Shown in pieces: positions 30,038-38,456 of a stretch of 55,015 nt of DNA. The stretch is taken from positions 1 through 55,015 of the forward strand of contig NZ_BLAF01000071.1 in assembly GCF_009687885.1 (NCBI RefSeq). The letters are read 5' to 3'. The position numbers and the translations under genes were made by a program. The DNA is from Acrocarpospora pleiomorpha. GTDB lineage: Bacteria; Actinomycetota; Actinomycetes; Streptosporangiales; Streptosporangiaceae. The notes beneath the pieces are model-generated. The model worked only from the letters and a program-made list of their open reading frames with translations, searched no databases and was not told the origin of the DNA. Every line of letters begins with the position of its first letter. Position 1 is the first letter of the stretch.

Positions 30038-33000
30038 TTAGACCGGTTGCACGAACACCGCCACCGTCCGGGCGGGGACCGTGAACGTGCCGGTCGTCCC
30101 GTCGAAGGCCGACTGCCTGACGATCGCGTCGCCGGAGGCGGCCTGGACGGGGTGGAGCGTGACCGTGGCCCCGGCGAGCGCGGCAACGGTCTGCTGCCTG
30201 GCCTGCGAGGTCGCGTTGAAGACGACGGTGATCGACTTCCAGCGCGGGTCGACGCCGGCGGCGTCCAGGCGCATCGTGATGACACCCGGGGTCGCCGCGG
30301 CGGGGAACGTCAGCCGGTTCTGGATCTCGGCCAGGGAGCCGAGCGCGAACGCCGGCGACGAGGAGCGGATCTTCAGGAGCTCGCCGAACCTGGCCCGCGA
30401 GGCGTTGATCGCCGCGCAGTCCGCCTTGAGCGCCGGATCGGCCAGCAGCGGCTTGGCGTACGGCCATTTGGCCTCGTTGTCGGCCTTGGGCGGCAGCCCG
30501 GCGCCGAAGCCGTTGCCCTGGGCGCAGTCCCACAGCAGCCGGTTGAACCAGTCACCGGAGTCGTAGGAGTTGCGGTCCAGCGACTTGGAGCGCAGCCGCT
30601 CGGTGCCCGCGTGCAGGAACGCGGTGCCCTGCGACAACATCACGGTGGCCAGCGAGAGCGACTGCATCCTGACCCGGTCGGCCATCGGCGTGTCCGGGGG
30701 CAGCTTGTAGGCGAGCGCGTCGTAGAGGGTCTCGTTGTCGTGCGCGTCCACGTAGGTGACCGTGTCGCGCGGGGCGGCGGCGTACCCGGCGGGGGAGCCG
30801 TTGTAGGAGACCTCCGAGCCCTTCTTCCCGGAGGGCAGCACGTAGTCTTTCAGGTTGCCGGTGAGGCCGACCATGATCAGCTCTTCGGCGTTGGTCAGCT
30901 GCGGGCCCGGCGAATCGGCCAGGCCGGAACCGAAGCCGCGGATGCCGGGGTCGGCGTCGAAAGGCCCGCCGCCCCGTACGGCGTCCCGCAGCCGGTCGCT
31001 GAACGTCCCGATCCCCGTCCCGGCCAGGTTGCCCTGGGTGGCCTGGACGAAGCGGGCGTCGTTGGCGACCTCCCCGAAGTTCCAGCCCTCGCCGTACAGG
31101 AGGATGGAGCGGCCGTCCACGCCGTCTCTGGCGAGGGTCAGCGCGTCCAGGGCCTGCCGGACGGCGAGCATGTTGGCCTTCGGGTGGTGGCCCATCAGGT
31201 CGAACCGGAACCCGTCCACCTTGTACGCCTTCGCCCAGGTGACCACCGAGTCCACGACGAGCTTGCCCATCATGGCGTGCTCGGGCGCGGTGTTGGCGCA
31301 GCAGGTGGAGTTGGCCACCGTGCCGTCCTCAAGGAGCCGCTGGTAATAACCGGGCACGATCCGGTCGAGCACGCTGCCCTCGGCCTGCCCGGCGGCGTGG
31401 GTGTGGTTGTAGACCACGTCCATGACCACCCGGAGTCCGGCCTTGTTGAGGCCCTGCACCATGCCCCGGAACTCCTTGATCCGCCCGGACCCCTCAGGAT
31501 CGGTGGCGTAGGAGCCCTCCGGCACGGTGTAGTGCAGCGGGTCGTACCCCCAGTTGAAGGAGTCCCTGGCGGCGGTCGCGGTGACGCAGGCCTGCTGCTG
31601 TTCGGAGTCGGCGGGCATGGCCGCGAGGTCGCACGCCGGTTCGGTCCGGTCGGCCTTGCGCTCGGGCACGGTCGCGAAGTCGAACACGGGCAGCAGGTGC
31701 ACGTGGGTGAGGCCGTCGGCGGCGAGCTTCCTGAGCTCCTTCATGCCGGAGCCGTCCCCGGTGAACGCCTTGTAGGTGCCGCGCTCGGCTGCCGGGACTG
31801 AGGTGTCCGAGGCGGAGAAGTCGCGGACGTGGAGTTCGTAGACGGACGCCTTGTCCTGCCGGACCGCGGCGGGTTTGGCGAGGTGGTCCCAGCCGGACGG
31901 TTTGACCGTCGAGCCGTCCAGGCGGACCAGCTGGCTGCGCTTGCCGTCGGTGGAGACCGACAGGCTGTAGGGGTCGGTCACCTCGTTGGTGACCAGCGTC
32001 CCGCCCGCGACGACGGTGACCAGGTAGGTGTAGTAGCGGCCGTACCAGGTGGGCAGGCCGGTGACCGACCAGACGCCGGTCGTGTCGTCGCGCCGCATCG
32101 GCACGGTCTGGCTCTGGAGTTTGAGCTCGACCTTCTGCGCGGTCGGCGCCCACACCGACAACTTCGGCAGCACGCCGCCGGTCGGGCCCAGGTCGCCGGC
32201 GGCGGCCGGGGCGTAGACGTCGTCCAGAATGCCCGGGATCTGCACGCCGGTCGCGGTCAGCAGGCCGCCGGACGGATCCCGCTCGATCGCCACCAGCTGG
32301 GCTCGCAGCGCGGCCCTGACCAGGTCGGCGTCCCTGGGGTCCACGGTGAGCGCGCCGTACTCCTTCAGGTGCGGCCACTTGGCCTTCTGCGCGTCGGTCA
32401 GTGCGCCCGGCGTGAGCCGGATCAGGTGGATGTCGCCGGTCAGGTCACCTTTCTGGTCGTCGTAGGCGATGTCCGCCTTCGGGGAGTACGCGAGGGCGTA
32501 TCTCGACGAAGCGGACGTCTTGCCCTTCCAAGCCACCGTCGTCCGGTCGAGCCAGTGCGCGGTGGACTTGGTCAGGTCGGCGTCCGCGCCGGTGCCCGGC
32601 GGCTGCGGCAGCACGAAGCCCTCCTTCTGCGACAGCTTCCAGACCTCGTTGCCGTTGACCGTCAGATCGACGGCCTGGTCGGCGGGCTGGTCCTTCTCGT
32701 CGCCCTTGTGCAGGATCCAGCCGACCGATTTCGCGTCCGGCTTGAGCGGCACCCGGAAGAAGGGGCCGAACTGGTCCGTACCCGCCGGTTGGATCGGGTT
32801 ACCCCAGTCGACCGTGCCCTCGATGTCGCCCCAGGCGTGCAGGCCCCAGCCGGTGTACGTCTTGTCGGGGCGGTTGTAGTGCAGGATGAGGGTGTTCTGG
32901 GCGGCGGCCAGGGTTGGGTGCAGGATGGCCGAGCCCGCGTTCACGTACGCGTCGGACTGCGTCGCCGCGACGAACGCGCGGTCGCCGCCGTCCTTCTCGT

Positions 33001-35743
33001 CGCCCTTGTGGATGATGAAGTTGAGCGGGGGAGCCGTGTCCTTCAGCGGGACCTTCCAGAACGCGCCGTAGGCGTCCACGCCGTCCGGCATGCGCGGCGA
33101 GGTCCAGTCGGTGGGCTCGCTGACGGCGTCGCCCCACAGGTGCAGGCCCCAGCCGTCGTAGCTCGCGTCCGGGCGGTTGTAGTGGATCGTGGCGTAGCCC
33201 TGGGCCGCGGCGCGGGAGCCGTACACGTCGGGTTTGCCCTGAACCAGCCAGACCTCGCCGGTCTGCTGCGGGTTGACCAGGCGGTCGCCGCCGTCCTTCT
33301 CGTCGCCCTTGTGGGTGATCAGGCCGACGCTGGACGCGCCGGGCTTGAGCTTGATCCAGGCGAACCGGCCGAACGAGTCCTCGCCTTCCAGCGCGACCGG
33401 GGAACCCCACTCGACGACCTGGTCGATGTCGCCCCACGCGTGCAGGCCCCACCCGTCGTAACCGTCACGCTGGTAGTGCACGACCAGGTAGTCGCGCTTG
33501 ACCGTGCCGCCGCCGGGCGTCTGCGGCTCCGGCGCGACCGTCGCGGACGCGCTCGCCGAGGCGACCCGCCCCGCCGAGTCCTTCACGACCGCCTTGTACG
33601 CGACGGTGGTCCCCGCCGCGATCCCGCTCAGGTCATGAAATATCCGGAAGGTACGGCCATTGGGGGCGTCGTCGGTGCCGAGCACCTTCCACTGGCCGTT
33701 GCCGATCTTGGCGGCGAAGGTCACCTGGTCGAAGCCGGTGCCCGGCACGTCCGCCGTGACCGGCACCCGGCCGTCCTCGGCGGTGCCCCTGATCTCCGTG
33801 CCGGGCAGCGTGATCGACACCGCCGGAGCGGCGGCGGGGACGCCCAGCTTCGCGTTGGCCTTCAGGACCACCGCGCCCAGCGCCGGGACGTTCACCGCGA
33901 CCTTGGCGTCCGCGCCGGAGGTCACCGCGCCGGTCCCGCCGTAGACGGTGGTGAATCCCGCGTTCGCGGTATAAGTGGGGACCTGGACCGTGGCCGCCGT
34001 CGTGGCGCTGTTCACCGCGACCACGTACTCGACCTGCTCCTTGGCCCCGATCCGGGAGAACGCGTACACGTTGCCCTCGGCCAGCCGCTGGACCTGCGCG
34101 CCGTCCGCCAGCGCCGGATGCTGATCCCGGAGCTTCGCCAGCGCCGCGATCGACTGGTACAGCGGATGCGTCGTGACGAAGTTGTCGGCCGCGTGCGTCG
34201 CGGCCGTGCCGATCAGGTCGTCGTCCAGGTAGTCGGCCGTCCGGGAGGCGAACATCGGCGCCCGCGCGTCCTTGTCGCCGCCCGCGCCGGTGAAGCCCTG
34301 CTCGTCGCCGTAGTAGACGACCGGCTGGCCCCGGGTGAGATACATCAGCCGGTGCGCGAGCGTGTCCCTGGCCAGCAGCTCCGAGTCCGGAGCGCCCGGT
34401 TTGTCGGCCTTGATGAACGACCCGATCCGGCCCATGTCGTGGTTGCCCAGGAACGTCGGCAGGGACGCCGAATTGGAGTCCGCGTCGAGGTAGTAGTCGT
34501 CGGCCGCGTACAGGCCCGCGAGCCCCGACGCGGGCGCGCCGCTCGCGAACGAGCGCGCGTTCTCCTGGAAGGCGAAGTCCAGCGTCGCGTCCATGCCGCC
34601 CTTGGTGGTGAACCGCGACGCGTACGCCACGTCGCTGCTGAACACCTCGCCGAACATGAAGAACTTCTCGTTGCCCAGCTTGGCCGCGTAGCCGTGCAGC
34701 GCCGGGGTGAACCGCTGCCAGAACTCCATGTTCACGTGCTTGGCGGTGTCGATCCGGAAACCGTCGACGCCCGCGTCCTTCACCCACGTCTGGTAGATGT
34801 CGATCATGCCCTTGACCACCTCGGGACGCTCGGTCCACAGGTCGTCCAGGCCGAAGAAGTCGCCGTACTCGGAGTTCTCGCCGGTGAAGGTGGAGTCGCC
34901 CCGGTTGTGGTACATCAGCGGGTCGTTCAGCCAGGCCGGGACCTTCGAGTTCGCGGTCACCACCGGCGTGTACGGGAACGACTCCGCGTTCACCTTCGGG
35001 AAGGTGTCCTTCAGCGCGTACGCGCGGTCGTCGAAGGCGGTGCCGTCGGTCGCCACGTACGGGTAGGGGCCCTTGCCGCGGTAGGAGTAGGTCTTCTCCT
35101 GGTTGTCGATGATGTCGGCGGTGTGGTTGGTGATGATGTCGAAGAAGACCTTCATGCCCCGCTTGTGCGCCTCCTTGACCAGGCGCTTCATGTCGGCGTT
35201 GGAGCCGAGGTGCGGGTCGATCCGGGTGAAGTCGGTGATCCAGTAGCCGTGGTATCCGGCGCTCACGTCGTTCCCGCTGCCCTGGACCGGGCGGTTCTTG
35301 AACGAGGGCGTCAGCCAGATCGCGGTGCTGCCCAGGCCCTTCACGTAGTCCAGCTTGCCGATCAGGCCCGCCAGGTCGCCGCCCTGGTAGAAGCCCTTGT
35401 CGGCGGGGTCGAAGCCGGTCTTCAGCCGGTCGCCGGTCAGGCCGCCGCGGTCGTTGCCGGGGTCGCCGTTGGCGAAACGGTCGGTCATCGCGAAGTAGAG
35501 CCGCTCCCGGGACAGATCGGCGCGGAGCGCGTCCCCGGCGAGCTGGGCGTCACCCGGCTGCGCGGAACGGCTGACCGCCGACACCACCGGATCGGCTAAG
35601 TGCAATAATCCGGATAAACCGGATAAAGCGGCAGATGAGGGGACCGCGAGGGACACGGGGGTGACCGTGGCGAGCAACGCCGTCGCGACGACGGCGGCCG
35701 CCCGGCGAAGCCGCGCGGATGTCGCGGGCCGTGGGGGGTGCAT
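30038..35743 (-). CDS. Secreted bifunctional alpha-amylase/type I pullulanase
   Basis: 1901 residues. Signal peptide within 1-43. First catalytic unit ~75-640, GH13: LYFAMTDRFANGDPGNDRGG, region II DGFRIDTAKHV, region III FMFGEVF, region IV FLGNHDMGR. An Ig-like segment follows, then three CBM41/PUD repeats (YDGWGLHAWGD, YDGWGLHLWGD, YTGWGLHAWGD, each followed by HKGDEKD). Then comes a pullulanase unit with an N-terminal CBM48-like part (LSVWAPTAQKVELKL), region I DVVYNHTHA, the type I signature FNWGYDPLHYTVPEGSY, region II YKVDGFRFDLMGHHP, region III LYGEGWNFGEV and region IV YVDAHDNETLYD. It hydrolyses alpha-1,4 and alpha-1,6 bonds outside the cell, like S. coelicolor SCO2226 (from memory). 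I chose ATG 35743 over GTG 35758 because GGAGG lies just ahead of it and overlaps that GTG. A MalR-box candidate is at 35821. Confidence 0.93.
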   Translation of the reverse strand: MHPPRPATSARLRRAAAVVATALLATVTPVSLAVPSSAALSGLSGLLHLADPVVSAVSRSAQPGDAQLAGDALRADLSRERLYFAMTDRFANGDPGNDRGGLTGDRLKTGFDPADKGFYQGGDLAGLIGKLDYVKGLGSTAIWLTPSFKNRPVQGSGNDVSAGYHGYWITDFTRIDPHLGSNADMKRLVKEAHKRGMKVFFDIITNHTADIIDNQEKTYSYRGKGPYPYVATDGTAFDDRAYALKDTFPKVNAESFPYTPVVTANSKVPAWLNDPLMYHNRGDSTFTGENSEYGDFFGLDDLWTERPEVVKGMIDIYQTWVKDAGVDGFRIDTAKHVNMEFWQRFTPALHGYAAKLGNEKFFMFGEVFSSDVAYASRFTTKGGMDATLDFAFQENARSFASGAPASGLAGLYAADDYYLDADSNSASLPTFLGNHDMGRIGSFIKADKPGAPDSELLARDTLAHRLMYLTRGQPVVYYGDEQGFTGAGGDKDARAPMFASRTADYLDDDLIGTAATHAADNFVTTHPLYQSIAALAKLRDQHPALADGAQVQRLAEGNVYAFSRIGAKEQVEYVVAVNSATTAATVQVPTYTANAGFTTVYGGTGAVTSGADAKVAVNVPALGAVVLKANAKLGVPAAAPAVSITLPGTEIRGTAEDGRVPVTADVPGTGFDQVTFAAKIGNGQWKVLGTDDAPNGRTFRIFHDLSGIAAGTTVAYKAVVKDSAGRVASASASATVAPEPQTPGGGTVKRDYLVVHYQRDGYDGWGLHAWGDIDQVVEWGSPVALEGEDSFGRFAWIKLKPGASSVGLITHKGDEKDGGDRLVNPQQTGEVWLVQGKPDVYGSRAAAQGYATIHYNRPDASYDGWGLHLWGDAVSEPTDWTSPRMPDGVDAYGAFWKVPLKDTAPPLNFIIHKGDEKDGGDRAFVAATQSDAYVNAGSAILHPTLAAAQNTLILHYNRPDKTYTGWGLHAWGDIEGTVDWGNPIQPAGTDQFGPFFRVPLKPDAKSVGWILHKGDEKDQPADQAVDLTVNGNEVWKLSQKEGFVLPQPPGTGADADLTKSTAHWLDRTTVAWKGKTSASSRYALAYSPKADIAYDDQKGDLTGDIHLIRLTPGALTDAQKAKWPHLKEYGALTVDPRDADLVRAALRAQLVAIERDPSGGLLTATGVQIPGILDDVYAPAAAGDLGPTGGVLPKLSVWAPTAQKVELKLQSQTVPMRRDDTTGVWSVTGLPTWYGRYYTYLVTVVAGGTLVTNEVTDPYSLSVSTDGKRSQLVRLDGSTVKPSGWDHLAKPAAVRQDKASVYELHVRDFSASDTSVPAAERGTYKAFTGDGSGMKELRKLAADGLTHVHLLPVFDFATVPERKADRTEPACDLAAMPADSEQQQACVTATAARDSFNWGYDPLHYTVPEGSYATDPEGSGRIKEFRGMVQGLNKAGLRVVMDVVYNHTHAAGQAEGSVLDRIVPGYYQRLLEDGTVANSTCCANTAPEHAMMGKLVVDSVVTWAKAYKVDGFRFDLMGHHPKANMLAVRQALDALTLARDGVDGRSILLYGEGWNFGEVANDARFVQATQGNLAGTGIGTFSDRLRDAVRGGGPFDADPGIRGFGSGLADSPGPQLTNAEELIMVGLTGNLKDYVLPSGKKGSEVSYNGSPAGYAAAPRDTVTYVDAHDNETLYDALAYKLPPDTPMADRVRMQSLSLATVMLSQGTAFLHAGTERLRSKSLDRNSYDSGDWFNRLLWDCAQGNGFGAGLPPKADNEAKWPYAKPLLADPALKADCAAINASRARFGELLKIRSSSPAFALGSLAEIQNRLTFPAAATPGVITMRLDAAGVDPRWKSITVVFNATSQARQQTVAALAGATVTLHPVQAASGDAIVRQSAFDGTTGTFTVPARTVAVFVQPV

Positions 35744-36110
35744 CGGGGGTGCCTCCACGGGAATCTTGTTTCTGGGGTGTTGCCCGGAAGTTACTCAAGC
35801 TGCCGCCCGGATGCAATCCTTTGCTGAAATTTCATGCAAGAACGACAGATTTCGGGAATCGGGGAGAAGTGGGCGGCGGGCGGCCCGGAACAGCCGTACG
35901 AACCGGACCTCGCACGCATAACCGCTTTATGCTGGACATCTCCCCGGAACGTCGCCGAAACGTGCCTGCGGCACTGTGGAGCCCACACCGCGTGGCGGAT
36001 TTAACTAGAAAGTCGTGATCTGGACAGCCGCAGCGGTGAACCGCCTGGTCGGCGGCCATGCGGCTGTCTATGGGACGGGTTTCTGGTTAACAGAAGGAGA
36101 GGTGATCGAG
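35744..36110. promoter_or_regulatory. Divergent region with MalR-box candidate
   Basis: TTGCTGAAATTTCATGCAA at 35821-35839 has a perfect inner palindrome TGAAATTTCA and TTGC/GCAA outer arms, the shape of a LacI-family operator. It matches at most positions the site before the alpha-glucosidase gene (38389). It lies ~80 bases upstream of the pullulanase start. The rest of the stretch, to the ACT-protein start, holds no gene I can support. AAGGAGAGGTGATC (36094-36107) is a near-perfect ribosome site that fixes the start at 36111. Confidence 0.65.
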
Positions 36111-36728
36111 GTGCTGTTGCGGCTACGGGTGTCGCTGCCGGATCGGCCCGGCGTGCTGGGTCAGGTGGCTCGCGCGTTCGGCGTGATGGGCGCGGACATT
36201 CTCCAGGTCACCGTGCTGGAGCGGGAGGCCGGGCGGGCGGTCGACGACTTCACCGTCTCCTGGTCGGCGATCTTCAGCGCCGCCGAGCTGAGCGAGCGCA
36301 TCTCGGTCGTGCCGGGCGTGCGGGTCGAGGCGGCCTGGCCGACCAGGGAACTGCCCGGCGCCAACCCCGACTACGACCTGCTCGGCCACATCGCGAGCGA
36401 TCCCAGCCGTGCGGTGATCACCCTGGTCGACGCGGTGCCCGACCTGGTCAGCGCGGAATGGGCGGTCGCGCTCGACGCGGCCACCGGCGCGGTGATGCAC
36501 GGCAGCTCGCAGGCCCCCGAGGTGGTGCCCGCCGCGAAGTTCACCACGATCCGGCCGACCGCGCACACCGAGGGCGCGCTGCACCTGGCCAGCGTGCCGG
36601 TCGAGGACGTGCACCTGGTGGTGGCCCGCCGGGAGGGACCGGCCTTCCACAAGGCCGAACTGGACCGCGTCGCCCGGCTGGTCGACGTGGTCTCCGTGCT
36701 GGCGCACGCCGGCGCGCAGCGGGCCTGA
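36111..36728 (+). CDS. ACT-domain protein
   Basis: 205 residues from GTG 36111, placed by the long Shine-Dalgarno AAGGAGAGGTGATC; an earlier GTG at 36102 overlaps that site. Residues 1-70 are an ACT domain: LRLRVSLPDRPGVLGQVARAFGVMGADILQVTVLE, i.e. beta-alpha-beta with the Gly turn that binds small ligands. The C-terminal ~110 residues (SAEWAVALDAATGAVMHGSSQAPE, EDVHLVVARREGPAFHKAELDRVARLVDVV) resemble a GAF-like small-molecule domain. No enzymatic motif is seen. Such actinobacterial proteins are uncharacterised amino-acid sensors. The gene converges with msiK (11-base gap). Confidence 0.78.
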   Translation: MLLRLRVSLPDRPGVLGQVARAFGVMGADILQVTVLEREAGRAVDDFTVSWSAIFSAAELSERISVVPGVRVEAAWPTRELPGANPDYDLLGHIASDPSRAVITLVDAVPDLVSAEWAVALDAATGAVMHGSSQAPEVVPAAKFTTIRPTAHTEGALHLASVPVEDVHLVVARREGPAFHKAELDRVARLVDVVSVLAHAGAQRA

Positions 36729-36738
36729 CTGCGCCTGA

Positions 36739-38043
36739 CTACCTGCGCGGCGGGTCGATCCTGGCGCCCGACTGCGTGAACAGCATCAGGCGGGAGACGT
36801 CCACGGCGACCCGGGCGTGCTCGCCGGCCTTCCAGAAGGGGCGCGAGCCGAGCCGTACGATCAGGTCGGCCCGGCGGTGCGAGCCGCTGCCGAGCGCGGC
36901 GGCGGTCGCCGACTGCACGGACTCGCCCTGCGCGAACTCCTGCTCGGCCGGGCCGAGCAGGCGGCGCATCATCGACCGCGCCTTCCCGACGCCGTTCCCG
37001 TGGCCGTTGGCGTATCCGTTGCGGATCCGCGGATCCGGCGGCTCCGGTACGGCCACCGCCGGGATGCCCGCCTCCACGTACGCCAGCCACTCGTGCCCGT
37101 GGTACTCCAGGGTCCGCACCCGGCCCATGAACGAGGGGCCGTCCACCTTCTCCGGCATCGGCGCGAGCGCGTCAGGACGGATGCCGACGATGATCTGGCT
37201 GCCCGTGTGTTGTGACACGGCGTAAGCGCGTGGATCGGTCCAGGGCATCGTGATCTGGTGCGTACCGAAGTCGAGGAGTATGAACTGGTTCTGTGGTGTA
37301 CGCACCGTAGCCGCCAGCAGGTTGAGCTGCTGGGAGCTGAGGAAGGCCGCGGTGAACGCGGTGGCCGGGTCGTTGTAGACCTGGGCGGGGGTGCCGATGT
37401 CCTGCAGCACGCCCCGGTTCATGATGGCGATCCGGTCGGCCAGCGTGAGCGCCTCGACCTGATCGTGCGTGACGTAGATGGTGGTGACGCCGAGGGCGCG
37501 CACCAGGGACGAGATCTCCATGCGTAACTCGGTGCGCATGCCCGCGTCCAGGTTGGACAGCGGCTCGTCCATCAGGAACAGGGACGGCTGGCGCACGATC
37601 GCCCGGCCCATCGCGACCCGCTGGCGCTGGCCACCGGAGAGCGTTCCAGGCCGCCGGTCCAAAGTCTCGTCGATGTGCAGGGCCTTCGACAGCTCGATGA
37701 CCCGTTCCTTGACCACGGCCGGGTCCGCCTTGGCGATCTCCAGCGGGAAGGAGAGGTTGCCGCGGACCGTGCGGTGCGGGTAGAGGGCGCCGTTCTGGAA
37801 CACCATCGCCACGTCCCGGTCCCGGGGGGCCAGATGGTTGGCGATCTTGCCGCCGAGCCAGAGGTCGCCGCCGGTGATCTCCTCCAGACCGGCGATCATG
37901 CGCAGCAGGGTGGATTTGCCGCATCCGGAAGGGCCGAGCAGGACCAGGAGTTCACCGTCATCGGCACGCAGATTCATCCGGTCGACCGCGAGGTACCCAC
38001 CCGGGTACACCTTGGTCACGTTGTCGAGGACGACCGTGCTCAT
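36739..38043 (-). CDS. msiK: MsiK-like ATP-binding protein of carbohydrate ABC importers
   Basis: 434 residues. Walker A LGPSGCGKST, Q-loop MVFQNGALYPHRTVRGNLSFPL, signature LSGGQRQRVAMGRAI, Walker B LFLMDEPLSNLDA, switch H in YVTHDQVEA, then an OB-fold/TOBE C-terminus (IIVGIRPDALAP...). This is the CUT1 type; with no permease or binding protein alongside, it probably serves several sugar importers, as MsiK does in Streptomyces. ATG 38043 follows GAGGAG. Odd: a ~50-residue low-complexity insertion (RIRNGYANGHGNGVGKA... to GSGSHRRADL) breaks the regulatory domain, making it longer than the usual ~375 residues. Confidence 0.86.
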   Translation of the reverse strand: MSTVVLDNVTKVYPGGYLAVDRMNLRADDGELLVLLGPSGCGKSTLLRMIAGLEEITGGDLWLGGKIANHLAPRDRDVAMVFQNGALYPHRTVRGNLSFPLEIAKADPAVVKERVIELSKALHIDETLDRRPGTLSGGQRQRVAMGRAIVRQPSLFLMDEPLSNLDAGMRTELRMEISSLVRALGVTTIYVTHDQVEALTLADRIAIMNRGVLQDIGTPAQVYNDPATAFTAAFLSSQQLNLLAATVRTPQNQFILLDFGTHQITMPWTDPRAYAVSQHTGSQIIVGIRPDALAPMPEKVDGPSFMGRVRTLEYHGHEWLAYVEAGIPAVAVPEPPDPRIRNGYANGHGNGVGKARSMMRRLLGPAEQEFAQGESVQSATAAALGSGSHRRADLIVRLGSRPFWKAGEHARVAVDVSRLMLFTQSGARIDPPRR

Positions 38044-38456
38044 GCCTGCTCCTCGCCTGGCGGCACGGATGTGCTCGTGCACTGTACGCGGGCCGTCATA
38101 CCTCGCGAGCGGCGCTCGATCATGGAAACTCGTTCCTCCCGGGCGCGCAGTGCCCGGATCCCGCCATGTCAGTTGTGATTGATGAGGTAGTACATCGTGT
38201 CGGCACGGTCCATGTCCATACATGCCATGAAAAATGGGGAACGTGCCGGTTACTGCGGTGTTGCTGGGTCTTGACACATCCCTATTTGCCTTTACTGACA
38301 ACGAATACCGGAGCGCCAAAATGGCGAAATATCGTCCAATCATGGGACGTTCCCAGGTCACAGTGTCGCATCGACGGGTTGGCAGGGTTTGCGGCAACTT
38401 TCTGTAAGGTCTTTCATGTTGATGAGATGACCTTCGCGACAATCGGGGACCCCAAG
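38044..38456. promoter_or_regulatory. Divergent msiK / alpha-glucosidase promoter region
   Basis: 413 bases without a gene. TTGACA at 38271-38276 with TACTGA at 38293-38298 (16-base spacer) is a plausible sigma70-type promoter towards the alpha-glucosidase. CGCCAAAATGGCG at 38314-38326 is an inverted repeat. TTGCGGCAACTTTCTGTAA at 38389-38407 fits the pattern TTnCnGnAAnTTnCnGnAA, a MalR-box candidate that resembles the site upstream of the pullulanase gene. The start of the glucosidase is set at ATG 38457 after GGGGA; ATG 38427 is an alternative. Confidence 0.6.

Noticed and set aside
31829..35599. 1256-codon plus-strand frame opposite the amylopullulanase
   Set aside because: Arg/Val/Gly-rich shadow; the minus strand has two complete sets of GH13 motifs.
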